A stretch of 64,000 nucleotides of DNA, from positions 1-64,000 of the forward strand of contig DAOUCA010000107.1 in the NCBI GenBank assembly GCA_034432375.1, read 5' to 3'. Positions 19,001 to 27,164 of the stretch are shown piece after piece (position 1 is the first letter of the stretch; every line of letters starts with the position of its first letter). The notes beneath the pieces are model-generated. The model was given only the letters and a program-made list of their open reading frames with translations. It was not told the origin of the DNA and ran no database searches. The stretch comes from JAHBVH01 sp034432375 (lineage in GTDB: Bacteria > Chloroflexota > Anaerolineae > Caldilineales > Caldilineaceae). The position numbers and the translations under genes were made by a program.

Positions 19001-19322
19001 CGCTCTGCAAAGCTGGGAGGAGCTGTAGCAGATCAACCCTTCGCTCGGGGTCAGGTATAAAGGCAAGAGTCGTGCGCGTCACCTGTAGCTCTGGTAGCCA
19101 GGGCCGAATGCGTACCAGCAGCGCGCGCAGGTTGCGCAACGACTGTGCGGTGGAATGGGCGTCCCAAAGGAGATCGGCAATCACTTCGCGCGGCTGGGAT
19201 TGACCGGTGACAACGAGGTAGGTGAGCAACGCACAGCCCTTGATACTCTGGGACAGGGGAGAAAGATGCCCATTTTTGGTCACCTTGGGTGTTCCTAATA
19301 AATATATTTGAGGACTTGACAA
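16062..19322 (-). CDS. AfsR/SARP-like regulator: BTAD + NB-ARC + TPR
   Basis: 1086-aa signalling ATPase. Residues ~1-100 are a winged-helix-like DNA-binding region. Residues ~100-240 are the bacterial transcriptional activation (BTAD) domain (YRGDLLDGL...FNEWLVVARERL). An NB-ARC/STAND ATPase follows, with P-loop GMAGLGKTQLA (about 315) and Walker B RLLIFDNCEE. The C-terminal ~400 residues are TPR repeats (AYRFLAEANLGLGAHERALVAAQQAL and others). Between the ATPase and TPRs is an acidic low-complexity segment built of small repeats (EETVEETVE, KSEPEKSEPE). The start is TTG at 19322 with AAGG upstream. It is divergent from a small protein typical of AfsR-like loci, 91 nt away. It presumably activates nearby genes; the inducer is unknown. 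Confidence 0.9.
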   Translation of the reverse strand: MSSPQIYLLGTPKVTKNGHLSPLSQSIKGCALLTYLVVTGQSQPREVIADLLWDAHSTAQSLRNLRALLVRIRPWLPELQVTRTTLAFIPDPERRVDLLQLLPALQSEDVMALDAGLRLYRGDLLDGLYVDDAPRFNEWLVVARERLRRQVVTAHDRLCETYAAQQQWAQGIDVAQRWLGLDDLDERAQRWLMTHLAGQGQVTQALQQYDLCRRRLWQELEVEPDAATIALANQLAQLQEKRDHSALTVTTMASAWPRVDELAEPGPLPPNSFLPFHRNHHFAGRRRALLRLAERLLPWPEAMPDTLCRVVAISGMAGLGKTQLAVEFAHRYGRYFPGGVFWLNFGEIDNVMEAVAHIGGERALGLYREQDQLTLADQVGRVQKAWQATVPRLLIFDNCEEVDLLAKWLPVTGGSRVLVTSHRGQWPDEFSVQTEALGLLGNGASVALLQQLSPALGEGEAVAIATELGYLPLALHLAGGFLRRYQSVQPLTYLAQLRDAGLLQHPSLQGRGVSHSPTAHELDVARTFALNLARLDPADEVDHMALRLLCHAVCFAPGEPIPQALLRSTTAIVEETVEETVEHTDATDERKPEKSEPEKSEPEEMLALLLAEDALQRLVMLGLLKPEGRETVALHRLLAAFVQKTMRDETSNGDLMRSAQTLVGKKVVQLLSVHAYSGHMAQLSFSAAHLRHITENALARQDEPAVALALLLGRHLTGIGSYGEAETYLQQALQAAQQAGNQLAQVQALNALASVQESMGQVAESLRSAQAAAELFKRANLADPVTLTETLYHIGWAHFRMGHVEAALRTAEEGLAFGQVKGLPQEVARSLNLMGVVNYYLLGEYARAGKQLQESLRLYRELGHRSNQAVILNNLGESARLQGDFPRAATYYEEAITLAHETENYNREQIFISNWCGAQIEMGNLQEAATRLETLIARTPSNWYGLSEAYRFLAEANLGLGAHERALVAAQQALMLAHADNVLEHGRAWSVLGRVAASSGGPLPIDIGGEAAHEAVACFRRGLTFFTEENLARDRAITLVYWADYEGAQGNREKAETLWQQAEEIFIQLKLPLLMAAMRKRTSFSC

Positions 19323-19413
19323 TTCTCGAAACCTTACAGGCGATCCTACAAACGTGATAGTCGCATAAGAGTCACGTATCGTTCACATAACGCTTCCTAG
19401 GTAGTATAACTTT

Positions 19414-19665
19414 ATGTCCCGACATTACCAAGCGTATTTAATAAGATTTCAACGCGACGACGCAAATTCGTATTGGCGCGTTACAATTGAAAATGTGGAG
19501 AGCGGCGAAGTCTTGCACTTTGCCACCGAATGGAAGCTCCTCCGTTTTCTCGTGCAGACATTGGCCACGACACCCACCGCAACACCCACCATCACTGATC
19601 CCACCATCACCAATTCCACGGTCGCCAATCGCTATACTGTCCAAAGCATGAACAGACATCGCTAG
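19414..19665 (+). CDS. Small protein adjacent to the AfsR-like regulator
   Basis: 83-aa soluble protein. Its first 50 residues have a compact pattern (YQAYLIRFQR, YWRVTIENVESGEVLHFAT, LLRFLVQTL). Similar short proteins commonly accompany BTAD/AfsR regulators in Chloroflexota, as I recall. The C-terminal 30 residues are Thr/Pro-rich low complexity (PTATPTITDPTITNST) and probably disordered. It is transcribed divergently from the regulator and sits just upstream of the decayed surface-protein gene. A TATAAC-like motif lies only ~6 nt before the ATG and no good ribosome site is seen, so the mRNA may have a very short leader. Function unknown. Confidence 0.6.
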   Translation: MSRHYQAYLIRFQRDDANSYWRVTIENVESGEVLHFATEWKLLRFLVQTLATTPTATPTITDPTITNSTVANRYTVQSMNRHR

Positions 19666-20177
19666 GGGCTCTGTCTTTCAATTTGAGGCGATTTCGACTA
19701 TTCACTCTGACGCCAAAGCAGAGTCGTCCCCAATTCTAACGCAAGGAAAGGAGAATGGTTCGCAACCGCAAATTTACCCATCGCCGGCTCACGCTATTGG
19801 CACTTTCGCTGGGGCTGCTGGCCCTCATCGCTTGGTCCTATGTAATAAATGCTGCGCCGCTGACGATTGCCCAGCAGTTACAACACGCCTGGCGTCAGGC
19901 ATCAGCCATCGGCCAATACCAATACCAGACCGATGTACTGCAAACGATCCATCCCACAGCAAAATTGGAAAATGCGGGGCGACAGACGCAGACGCAGACA
20001 CTCACTGTCGAAGGCGAGATGAACCGCCCCGGTGAAGCGATGACGCTGTGCATAACAAACGGCAATGCCGGCAGCACCCGCGTCATCGATCTGCGCGTGG
20101 CGGGGGGCGTAGACTATGGGCGTACCGATCCCACCGCCGAGTGGGTGAAAGTCGATACGGAGACTGAACTCTTCGCC

Positions 20178-20240
20178 CTGGGAGGGAATCTGGGGGGGGA
20201 TCTGGGGGGGGAATCTGGGCGGGGAATCTGGGGGGCGATT
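20178..20240 (+). repeat. G-tract tandem repeat at a frameshift
   Basis: Imperfect ~14-bp units (GGGAATCTGGGGGGG type) with G runs of 7, 8, 4 and 6. Coding sense moves from one frame to another across this array. It is therefore either the lesion that killed the gene or a slippage-prone switch. Confidence 0.8.
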
Positions 20241-21003
20241 CGCTGGGCTTTGTCGCCGCGGCCAAAAATGTGCATGTGGTTGATGGCGCAGTTGATGAAT
20301 CGACGCCGGATCTCCTGCTCGACCAACTGCTCCCCGCCGCCTATACCGCCGACATAATCCGCTATGCCTTCGACATCGACGGGCTGGCCTATGCCCGCTT
20401 TATGCGCAACCAACTGGAGGAACAGCTCCGGCAGCGCGGCGAACTGCCGGCGGGGTTGGGGCTGGGGCTGGTGCGGGCGTATGTCGACATGCACGGTCGC
20501 GGCGAAATTTGGCTCAGCAAAGCCGGCCTACCCGTGCGCCAGCGCATTCACTTGCAATTTCCAGCTCAGGAAAATGCGGATGAATGGTTGGAGGCCCAGA
20601 TCACGACGAGCTTCTCGAACTGGGACAACGGTGGCCGCACGCTGGGCGAACGGTTCACTCAACTGTGGCAGGATCCCCTGAGCCTGCTCAACGGCCCGAC
20701 GACGATCGTTCTGATCGCACCCGCGGCCGCGCGCAGGTTGGCTGCAATCTGACGTTGCTCTTGCTGCTGGGTGGCTTTGCCGCGCTCTGCATCACCCAAC
20801 GCCACTCGCACCGCTTCTATGCCACTTTGGCTGTCGGTCTCATCACCGCCATGCTCGTGGGGCCGATGCTGTAGACCCAACAAGTCAGCGCCTTTGCCGA
20901 CCGGAAGGCGGATCAACAGGCAGCCTGGAACGCACAACAGGCGGCGCGGGATCTGGCCCCTGCGCCGTGTGACAGAACATTTAATCCCCTCCGTGATCCG
21001 TTG

Positions 21004-21062
21004 GCTGGGGACAGTAGGATGGGGGACAGTAGGATGGGGGACAGTAGGATGGGGGACAGCGG
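21004..21062 (+). repeat. 15-bp tandem repeat
   Basis: Four near-perfect units of GGGGACAGTAGGATG inside the pseudogene remnant. It has the same composition as other spacer arrays in the window. Confidence 0.9.
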
Positions 21063-21586
21063 GCAGTTTGATACACCATACGCAAGCATACTGGGCACAC
21101 AACGCGTAATGCGCTGCGCCAATCGTGATAACAGCCACATTGCTGTGGACATTTTTTGCCTTGTCCAAATTTGATAACAGCTTGCAGCGCTCGGCCATGC
21201 TGGCGCGCACGATTGCCGCGACGATCACGGCGACGATCACGGCGGCGATCATGGCGATCATCAGTGTTATTCCCGAGATCGGCCCGCTGATCGTGGCGGT
21301 CATTGCCCTGATCGATCTGGTGGCCGGCTGTCTGTGTAAGGCAGCCGGCGTCAAGGCTGGCTCCAATATCTAATCTTCGATCAATACATCTATGTGAATC
21401 TGCAGGATAAAAATCGTGTGCAGATCGCCATGAATCAGCCCACGGTCGAGCAGGTCGGCGACACGCCCGGCTTTGTCACATTGCAAACGTGACCTACGTC
21501 CTAATCTAGCAGAACTTCCCTGACACTGTACTACTGCAGTGTCAGCGAAATTATGCGAGAGTAGAACCCCACCCGAACCCTCTCTG

Positions 21587-21740
21587 ATGTCGGGCTTACT
21601 TTTACCCATATCTTTGTGGGCCGGTGGTAGGGTCGCGTTCCGGGGACGGCACAGATGCGCACTGGTAACGCATCAACGCGTGTGCCGTCCCCGGAACGCC
21701 ACGCTCGCCGCACACTTGTGGGTAATGGTAAGCCGACATC
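21587..21740. repeat. REP-like palindromic element, copy 2 (family B)
   Basis: Matches 1-137 over 21597-21733. Here the outer arms extend further: GATGTCGGGCTTAC on the left and GTAAGCCGACATC on the right, so the complete element is ~154 bp. The inner 17-19 bp stem GTTCCGGGGACGGCACA is perfect. Confidence 0.88.
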
Positions 21741-21823
21741 GGGGAGGGAGCCGCTTTCCCCCCTTCCTTGCTCGCGGGCAAGGGGCCGGGGGATAGGTTA
21801 CAAACTCGAGGATCGGCCGCAAC

Positions 21824-21887
21824 TCTTCCTGGAAGGGGTCAGACCAAGTCGGGTAACCGTACCACTGCTTGACCCCTTCCAGGAAGA
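21824..21887. repeat. 17-bp hairpin beyond the fucosidase gene
   Basis: TCTTCCTGGAAGGGGTC (21824-21840) pairs perfectly with 21871-21887. It lies ~50 nt past the stop of the minus-strand GH95 gene and could act as its terminator, though there is no T-tract. Confidence 0.6.
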
Positions 21888-21936
21888 TCGGGGTGACCTC
21901 CTAATCTAGCAGAACTTCCCTGACACTGCATTAAGC

Positions 21937-24291
21937 CTAAGCCGGCACAATGTGATAACGGCTGCCTTCGCGCGTGATCTGATACTGCTCAGGATTTTGC
22001 AGCGTCAGCGTCGTCTCCAAATGCGCAATAATTGTCGCTTCGCGCAGTTGCCCATCCTGCCATTCGATCGCCACCTCAAAGCCGCCGCGGGCGCGCAAGC
22101 CGCTAACCTGTCCGTTGCGCCAACTGCTGGGCAGCGCCGGTAGGAGGTGGATCGCTCCGGTGTGGCTTTGCAAGAGCATCTCGGCGATGCCGGCGGTCGC
22201 CCCAAAGTTGCCGTCGATCTGGAAAGGCGGGTGGGCGTCAAAAAGATTTGCATAGACCCCGCCCCCTTCCATGACAACACCGGTGATTTCGACCAACTGC
22301 AACATGTTGTAGATCATCTTAAGCGCGTGATCGCCATCGAGAAAGCGTGCCCAGAAGTTGATCTTCCACGCCATCGACCAACCGGTGCCGCCATCACCGC
22401 GCAATTCGAGCGAACGGCGGGCCGCCGCGAAGAGATCCGGCGTGCCTTGGGGCGTAATCTGTCGCCCTGGATGGAGCCCAATCAGGTGCGAAACGTGGCG
22501 ATGGTGGTCATTGGGATTATCCCAATCGACCGACCACTCCTGCAACTGGCCATGCTGACCGATCTGGGGTGGGTAGAGGCGGGCGCGGGCGCTCGTCAAC
22601 TCGGCGCAGAAGGCGTTGTCAGTTTGGAGCAGCGTTGCCGCCTCGATACAGTTGGTAAAGAGATCCCAGATGATCGCCATGTCGGCGGTCGATGCCATGC
22701 TCACCGCGGCCTGTTGACCGTCTGGGGTAGTAAATTTATTCTCGGGCGAGGTTGATGGCGCGGTGACCAGGTGGCCGTGGCCGTCATCAAAGAGCCAATC
22801 GAGGCAGAAGAGCGCGGCCCCTTTCATAATGGGATAGGCCTGGTCGCGCAGATAGCTGAGGTCGCCGCCAAAGGCGTAATGCTCCCACAGATGTTGCGCC
22901 AGCCACGCACCGCCCATGGGCCAACAAGCCCACACCGGATCACCCTGCCCATAGTCACCAACCTGGCCGCTGTGGCGCCAGAAATCGCTGTTGTGGTGCG
23001 CCACCCAGCCGCGACAGCCATAGTTGGTCGCGGCCGTCACGGCACCAGTGACGCTCAACCCCTGCAAAAAGTCGAGCAAGGGCTCGTGACATTCGGCGAG
23101 GTTAGTCACCTCGGCGGGCCAGTAGTTCATTTGTGTATTGATATTGATCGTATAGTTGCTGCTCCACGGTGGGCGCACCAGATCGTTCCAGATGCCCTGC
23201 AAATTGGCCGGGTGGCCGCCGGGGCGCGAACTGGCGATCAGCAGATAGCGTCCATATTGAAAGAGCAACGCAATCAGCGCCGGATCATCGCCCGTTTGGA
23301 AACGGCGGATCCGCTCATCGGTGGGCAGCGTGGTCACTGCGTTGTTGCCCAGATCCAAGGTAACCCGTTGGAAGAGCGGCTGATAGTCGGCCAGATGGGC
23401 GGCGTGAAGGGCGGCGTATGGTTGACCGGTGACTGTGGCGACCATTGCCGCCGCACGGTTGGCAACGGCTGCTTGCGAGAGGCCGGGGATCTGGTCAAAG
23501 CTTACAAAACCGCTGGCCGCCGTCAGGCAGAGCGTCACTTCATCTGCCTGCGTAATGCGCAGCCCCGCTGCTTCGCTTTGAAGTTCGCCGCCGCTAACAG
23601 TTGCTGTCAGCGCGGCGGCAAAGTTGAGGCTGCGGCCACTTTCATCGTCGGCATAGTGGATCGGATTGTCGACCCGGCGGTAACTCGGTTCGCTGTGAAT
23701 CGGACACTTGCTGGTCAGGATCAATGCGTTATCCTGCGCTTGTACTGTAAAAGGATGGGGGCTAGCGAGCGTTGCGGTGAGGGAGATGGCCCCTAGCTGG
23801 TCAGCCGTCAGCCGGATCACCAATGCGTCGGCGGGTCGACTGACAAAGCTTTCGCGCGTATAGGTGACGCCGTCCACCGTATAGCGCACGGTGGCATAGG
23901 CGCTTGCCAGGTCGAGATCCCGATAGTAGGCGGCGACCTGATCCCCGTGGGTAAAGTCACCGTGATCAAACTTGAGATGGAGATCGCCCAACGGTTGGTA
24001 GGCTTGGGTAAAAGCCCCTTGCAGCGCTTTGGCGAGACGGTCCGCTTCTGCATGATCGCCGGCCGCGATCGCCGCCCGCACCGCGGGCAACGCCGCTTGC
24101 GCACCAGGACTGTTCCAGTCGCGCGGTGCGCCGGACCAAAGCGTCTCTTCGTTGAGTTGGTAGCGCTCGGCAGAAATGCCGCCAAAGACCATCGCGCCAA
24201 GGCGACCGTTGCCCAGGGGCAGCGCTTCAACCCATTGGGCTGCGGGTTGGTCGTACCAGAGCGTTGGGTGAGATGGAGTTGATTGGGTCAT
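21937..24291 (-). CDS. GH95-family glycoside hydrolase (alpha-L-fucosidase type)
   Basis: 784-aa enzyme of normal GH95 length. The N-terminal beta-sandwich starts LWYDQPAAQWVEALPLGNGR and has LNEETLWSGAPRDW. The (alpha/alpha)6 barrel has NLQGIWNDLVRPPWSSNYTI, NTQMNYWPAEV, VAHHNSDFW, TAPSTSPENKF (Glu near 516, the expected general acid) and FQIDGNFG (Asp near 692). The Asn residues of NTQMNYW supply the other expected catalytic partners. GH95 enzymes cleave alpha-1,2-L-fucose (some galactose) with inversion. No signal peptide is seen, so it probably acts inside the cell on imported oligosaccharides. Start ATG 24291; ribosome site weak. No transporter is adjacent. Confidence 0.95.
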   Translation of the reverse strand: MTQSTPSHPTLWYDQPAAQWVEALPLGNGRLGAMVFGGISAERYQLNEETLWSGAPRDWNSPGAQAALPAVRAAIAAGDHAEADRLAKALQGAFTQAYQPLGDLHLKFDHGDFTHGDQVAAYYRDLDLASAYATVRYTVDGVTYTRESFVSRPADALVIRLTADQLGAISLTATLASPHPFTVQAQDNALILTSKCPIHSEPSYRRVDNPIHYADDESGRSLNFAAALTATVSGGELQSEAAGLRITQADEVTLCLTAASGFVSFDQIPGLSQAAVANRAAAMVATVTGQPYAALHAAHLADYQPLFQRVTLDLGNNAVTTLPTDERIRRFQTGDDPALIALLFQYGRYLLIASSRPGGHPANLQGIWNDLVRPPWSSNYTININTQMNYWPAEVTNLAECHEPLLDFLQGLSVTGAVTAATNYGCRGWVAHHNSDFWRHSGQVGDYGQGDPVWACWPMGGAWLAQHLWEHYAFGGDLSYLRDQAYPIMKGAALFCLDWLFDDGHGHLVTAPSTSPENKFTTPDGQQAAVSMASTADMAIIWDLFTNCIEAATLLQTDNAFCAELTSARARLYPPQIGQHGQLQEWSVDWDNPNDHHRHVSHLIGLHPGRQITPQGTPDLFAAARRSLELRGDGGTGWSMAWKINFWARFLDGDHALKMIYNMLQLVEITGVVMEGGGVYANLFDAHPPFQIDGNFGATAGIAEMLLQSHTGAIHLLPALPSSWRNGQVSGLRARGGFEVAIEWQDGQLREATIIAHLETTLTLQNPEQYQITREGSRYHIVPA

Positions 24292-24335
24292 GATCAGGTA
24301 GACTCGCGGTTGATGATTGACTAGGGTACAGTGGC

Positions 24336-24420
24336 GTAAGTGGGACAGGGAGACAGGGAGTTTTACTGTCCTACTGAACGACGGTCCTACTGTCTTACTG
24401 AACGACGCCCTACCGTCTAT
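24336..24420 (+). repeat. Low-complexity GTCCTACTG-type repeats
   Basis: Degenerate direct repeats of TACTGAACGACG and GTCCTACTG and a preceding GACAGGGAGACAGGGAG lie between the fucosidase and the DJ-1-like gene. They are similar in composition to the 26910-27000 array. Confidence 0.65.
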
Positions 24421-24517
24421 TGTACTCTATCTTAGGCCGAGCTGCGCTAGTTTGTATGGCGTTCCGAGGGGGGCACGCTTATCATCGCACGGAGTGTCAG
24501 AAATGACAAAGTTGGCG

Positions 24518-25003
24518 TTAACTTATCGCAACCGTGGCAGTGAGGGTTGCAACCAGTTGACGGGCTGCGTCAATCAGATTTTGATAGTCGCCGTAAACAG
24601 AAAGCTGGGGGGAGGAGGGGGCAAATGTTTTCAAGGAGGAACGTTCAATGGCTTCCTGACGGCTGACGACAAAGAGCGCTTGATTGGCGTGCGCCTGGTG
24701 CAGGAACTCCACCAGGCGCGGATCATCCTCAAGGCGCTGGAGCATAGCCGGGCTACAGGGGATCACGACACAGATCGCTTTATCGGCTAACCCCAGCGCC
24801 TGGCTCAGCGTTAAATCAGTGCCTATAAGCATGCCATTGCCACCAACCGCTTGTACGCCGTTAAGTCCCACAAGCTTAACACAGAGACCGGTGCGGCGCG
24901 CCTCTGTGGTGAAAATCGTGGCCACATCTTCATCAAATCGATCACCCCATAAAACAAATAGAAATTGTGCTCTGTCCGGTGGTGGCGAGGTTCTTGCTAA
25001 CAT
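24518..25003 (-). CDS. DJ-1/PfpI-like (class I glutamine amidotransferase-like) protein
   Basis: 161-aa Rossmann-like protein with the DJ-1/PfpI pattern: beta-strand FLFVLWGDRFDED, then TEARRTGLCVKLVGLNG, a GTDLTLSQAL helix and VVIPCSPAMLQRLEDDPRLVEFL. The usual nucleophilic-elbow cysteine is not clear: CVVIPC has a Cys in the region (C of VIPCSP) but out of the canonical AICHG context. It may therefore be a non-catalytic, sensor-like member. It is divergent from the NB-ARC regulator with a 443-nt gap. I recall this pairing from other Chloroflexota but cannot verify it. Start ATG 25003, with AAGAG 4-5 nt upstream. Confidence 0.65.
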   Translation of the reverse strand: MLARTSPPPDRAQFLFVLWGDRFDEDVATIFTTEARRTGLCVKLVGLNGVQAVGGNGMLIGTDLTLSQALGLADKAICVVIPCSPAMLQRLEDDPRLVEFLHQAHANQALFVVSRQEAIERSSLKTFAPSSPQLSVYGDYQNLIDAARQLVATLTATVAIS

Positions 25004-25446
25004 ATCTCTTGTCCAATCTGAATAGTTGGTGCGTCCCAGTGCTCATCTATGGCCTCGCTATGGATCGCCATTGTGGTTTACCGATTGTAGACAAAGAACC
25101 CTCTGCCCGATCTATCGTTTTCCTACTGCAATCCGGTACATGATAACATCGCGCCAACGCGCATAAGATCACGGTTGCAAAACAAAGCTATTGAAAAGCT
25201 CTTGGACAACTCCAACCTCGTTGCGTTTGTTGTAAGCACATGCTATGCTACTGATGGTTGAATCGATTCTATCGACATAGCAAAAGATCAAGCGTCCAAG
25301 CTGATTGACTGATAAATTTAATCTGAGCCACAGAAAACACAAAACACACAGAGCAAGAAGGTTTTTTCTCTGTGCTCTCTGTGGCAAAAAATAGGCTCTA
25401 TTAGTCAACCAAGCACCCAAGATCAAGCGCAAAAGAGGAGAGTGCC
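25004..25446. other. Intergenic region with imperfect hairpins
   Basis: 443 nt without a credible gene. Around 25326-25384, AGCCACAGA pairs with TCTGTGGC across an A-rich, T-rich loop of the CACAGAG type often seen between genes. No clear promoter was found; the NB-ARC gene's ribosome site (GAGGAG) is at the right end. Confidence 0.5.
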
Positions 25447-26883
25447 ATGAGTCCACTTGAAGCCCCTCAATTTCCAACGTTGGTCGACGATGTGCGCAGC
25501 GCGCTCAAACAGTGGCATGGCGATGCCAACGCACAAAGCTCGCTGCACTATCTCTATCTTTTCCGCCAGATCGCCCGCGAGCGTCAACAGCGTGGGCTCA
25601 CGGGTGACCGCGGGGCGACCAACCAGCTCTTGCAGAATGCCCTTGATCGCCTCGCCTACACCCATGATGCCGATGCCAAATTTATACAGGTTCGCTCTTT
25701 GGACCTATGGCCGATTCAGCGGCTGGCCAACCATTATAATGTGGCGGAGAGCACCGTCTATACGATGCAGACAAACGCGATTGAGCGGCTCGCCGAAACG
25801 CTGCGGCAGATGGAACTCGAAGCAAGCGCCGCCCAAAAGAATCTGCTGACCGCGCGCTTAGAGGCATCCAGCTATGTCAACCTGCTCGGCATCGACGAAT
25901 TTGCTGAACAACTCGAGGCCGTATTGACGGCGGATGAGGCACCGTGGCTCATCGCGCTGGAGGGGATTGGGGGCATTGGTAAGACGGCGCTGGCCGATTT
26001 TGCCGTGCGCCGTCTGATCCACCGCGGCGCGGTCGACGAGGTGGGGTGGGTCACTGCCCGGCAACAGCGCTTCAATCTGGGGGGCGGGATTCACGAGGTC
26101 GCGGCACCCGCGTTAACGGCCAACCAGTTGATCGAAAAATTGGCGGCACAGCTCCTGCCGGCATTGGTTGGTGCCGCGCAACGACCGCCAGACGAACTCT
26201 TGCGCATCTTGCAAGCCCGGTTAAATGCAGTGCCCCATCTGATCGTGGTCGACAATCTGGAAACGGTCGTCGATGTGGAGAGCCTTCTACCGACGCTGCA
26301 AAGGCTGAGCATGCCCTCGAAATTTATTTTGACCTCGCGCGAAAGCCTGCGGATTGCGCCCAATATCTTTCACCTACAGCTCGCCGAATTAAGCGTACCG
26401 GCGGCCCTTGCCCTCGTTCGGCAAGAGGCGATGGTCAGTAATTTACCGCTCTTGGCGGCCTGTACCGATGAAGAGTTGATGCCGCTGATCGATACGGTCG
26501 GTGGCAACCCCTTGGCGCTGCGGCTGGTGGCAGGGCAGACCCACATCTATACGCTCGAATCGATCTTGCAAGATTTGCAAGGCGCGCGCGGGGCTACAGT
26601 CGAGAATCTCTATACCTTTCTCTATCGACGGGCCTGGGATAAACTTGACGAGCTGATCCGCCGAGTCTTCCTCGTCATGCCCTTGGCGCAACCGGCCGGT
26701 GAAAGCCTGGAATTTCTCGCCGGCGTCTGCCAACTGGAGGTCGGCCAGGTGCGCATGGCGCTGAACCAGTTGGTCCTGCTCAATCTGGTCGATGCCCGCG
26801 GCGGTCTGCACGACCGCCGCTACACCATCCACAGCCTAACGCGAACCTTTCTGCAGGAGCAGGTGGCCAAGTGGCGACGCTAG
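25447..26883 (+). CDS. NB-ARC (STAND) ATPase with N-terminal HTH
   Basis: 478-aa protein. The N-terminal ~140 residues include a sigma-factor-like HTH (PIQRLANHYNVAESTVYTMQ). An NB-ARC NTPase follows, with P-loop GIGGIGKTALA (about 173-183), Walker B HLIVVDNLE (about 263), sensor KFILTSRES and GGNPLALRLVAG (the GLPL-like motif). A winged-helix tail (YTFLYRRAWDKLDE...VFLVMPLAQ) ends the protein. No TPR or WD40 sensor repeats follow, so it is shorter than typical STAND regulators. GAGGAG 6 nt before ATG 25447 fixes the start. It is probably a signal-dependent transcription switch; target unknown. Confidence 0.85.
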   Translation: MSPLEAPQFPTLVDDVRSALKQWHGDANAQSSLHYLYLFRQIARERQQRGLTGDRGATNQLLQNALDRLAYTHDADAKFIQVRSLDLWPIQRLANHYNVAESTVYTMQTNAIERLAETLRQMELEASAAQKNLLTARLEASSYVNLLGIDEFAEQLEAVLTADEAPWLIALEGIGGIGKTALADFAVRRLIHRGAVDEVGWVTARQQRFNLGGGIHEVAAPALTANQLIEKLAAQLLPALVGAAQRPPDELLRILQARLNAVPHLIVVDNLETVVDVESLLPTLQRLSMPSKFILTSRESLRIAPNIFHLQLAELSVPAALALVRQEAMVSNLPLLAACTDEELMPLIDTVGGNPLALRLVAGQTHIYTLESILQDLQGARGATVENLYTFLYRRAWDKLDELIRRVFLVMPLAQPAGESLEFLAGVCQLEVGQVRMALNQLVLLNLVDARGGLHDRRYTIHSLTRTFLQEQVAKWRR

Positions 26884-26909
26884 GACGTAACGAACGGTGC
26901 AAGTGAATT

Positions 26910-27000
26910 TATGGTAGGACGGTAGGACAGTAGACAGCCACTGTCTCACTGTCTCACTGTCTCACTGTCTCACTGTCTCACTGTCCTACTGTCCCACGCC
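26910..27000 (+). repeat. 8-9 bp tandem array (CACTGTCT units)
   Basis: Six consecutive TCACTGTC-type units (26938-26990) preceded by inverted-sense TAGGACGGTAGGACAGTAGACAG, so the block can fold back on itself. Non-coding. Confidence 0.9.
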
Positions 27001-27164
27001 TTCACCCGTTGTACTGCTGCCTATCCCCCAAACGGAATCGCACCTCGATGCATGAGGTGTACTTCTGGCGCGGCGCGAACCGCAGAGACATGAGGCCATG
27101 TCTCTGCGCAGGACTACTTGAAAGCATTAGCTTCTATGTTGGTGAACGCTCAACAGAATCTAGC

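Larger units (their letters stand above)
19755..21492 (+). pseudogene. Decayed large secreted/surface protein gene with several frameshifts
   Basis: A strong ribosome site (AAGGAAAGGAG) and ATG at 19755 open a protein with an N-terminal membrane/signal segment (LTLLALSLGLLALIAWSYV). After ~145 codons the frame breaks in a G-tract repeat (20178-20240). It continues in another frame with coherent protein to 20752 (LGFVAAAKNVHVVDG, YAFDIDGLAYARFM, GEIWLSKAGLPVRQ). It then shifts again near 20740 into a hydrophobic piece ending at a stop (20872). Further coding-like shards follow: 21125-21373 (AIISVIPEIGPLIVAVIALI) and, one frame over, 21373-21492 (IFDQYIYVNLQDKNRVQ, ending FVTLQT then stop). The parts read as the head and tail of one much larger gene with the middle deleted. 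I recall similar large proteins from Chloroflexota but cannot name a function. Confidence 0.75.
21500..21927 (+). repeat. 29-bp direct repeats bounding ~400 bp with a REP element
   Basis: CCTAATCTAGCAGAACTTCC followed by CTGACACTG occurs at 21500-21528 and again at 21899-21927, each preceded by a GTGACCT motif. The enclosed ~370 bp contain family-B copy 2 (21597-21733) and a 17-bp hairpin (21824-21887). The first copy also forms a hairpin, TGACACTG with CAGTGTCA (21521-21544). The arrangement suggests a segmental duplication or insertion. No gene lies between 21493 and 21936. Confidence 0.75.

Noticed and set aside
22771..23796. 341-aa plus-strand ORF opposite the fucosidase gene
   Set aside because: Antisense shadow of a high-GC gene whose own frame carries all GH95 motifs; no ribosome site or recognisable domain.
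25169..25477. 102-aa minus-strand ORF upstream of the NB-ARC gene
   Set aside because: It consists largely of the CACAGAG-type spacer repeat read as Leu/Cys-rich peptide; no ribosome site.
26910..27000. CRISPR-like repeats
   Set aside because: Units are 8-9 bp and directly adjacent without spacers; no cas genes anywhere. It is a simple tandem array.
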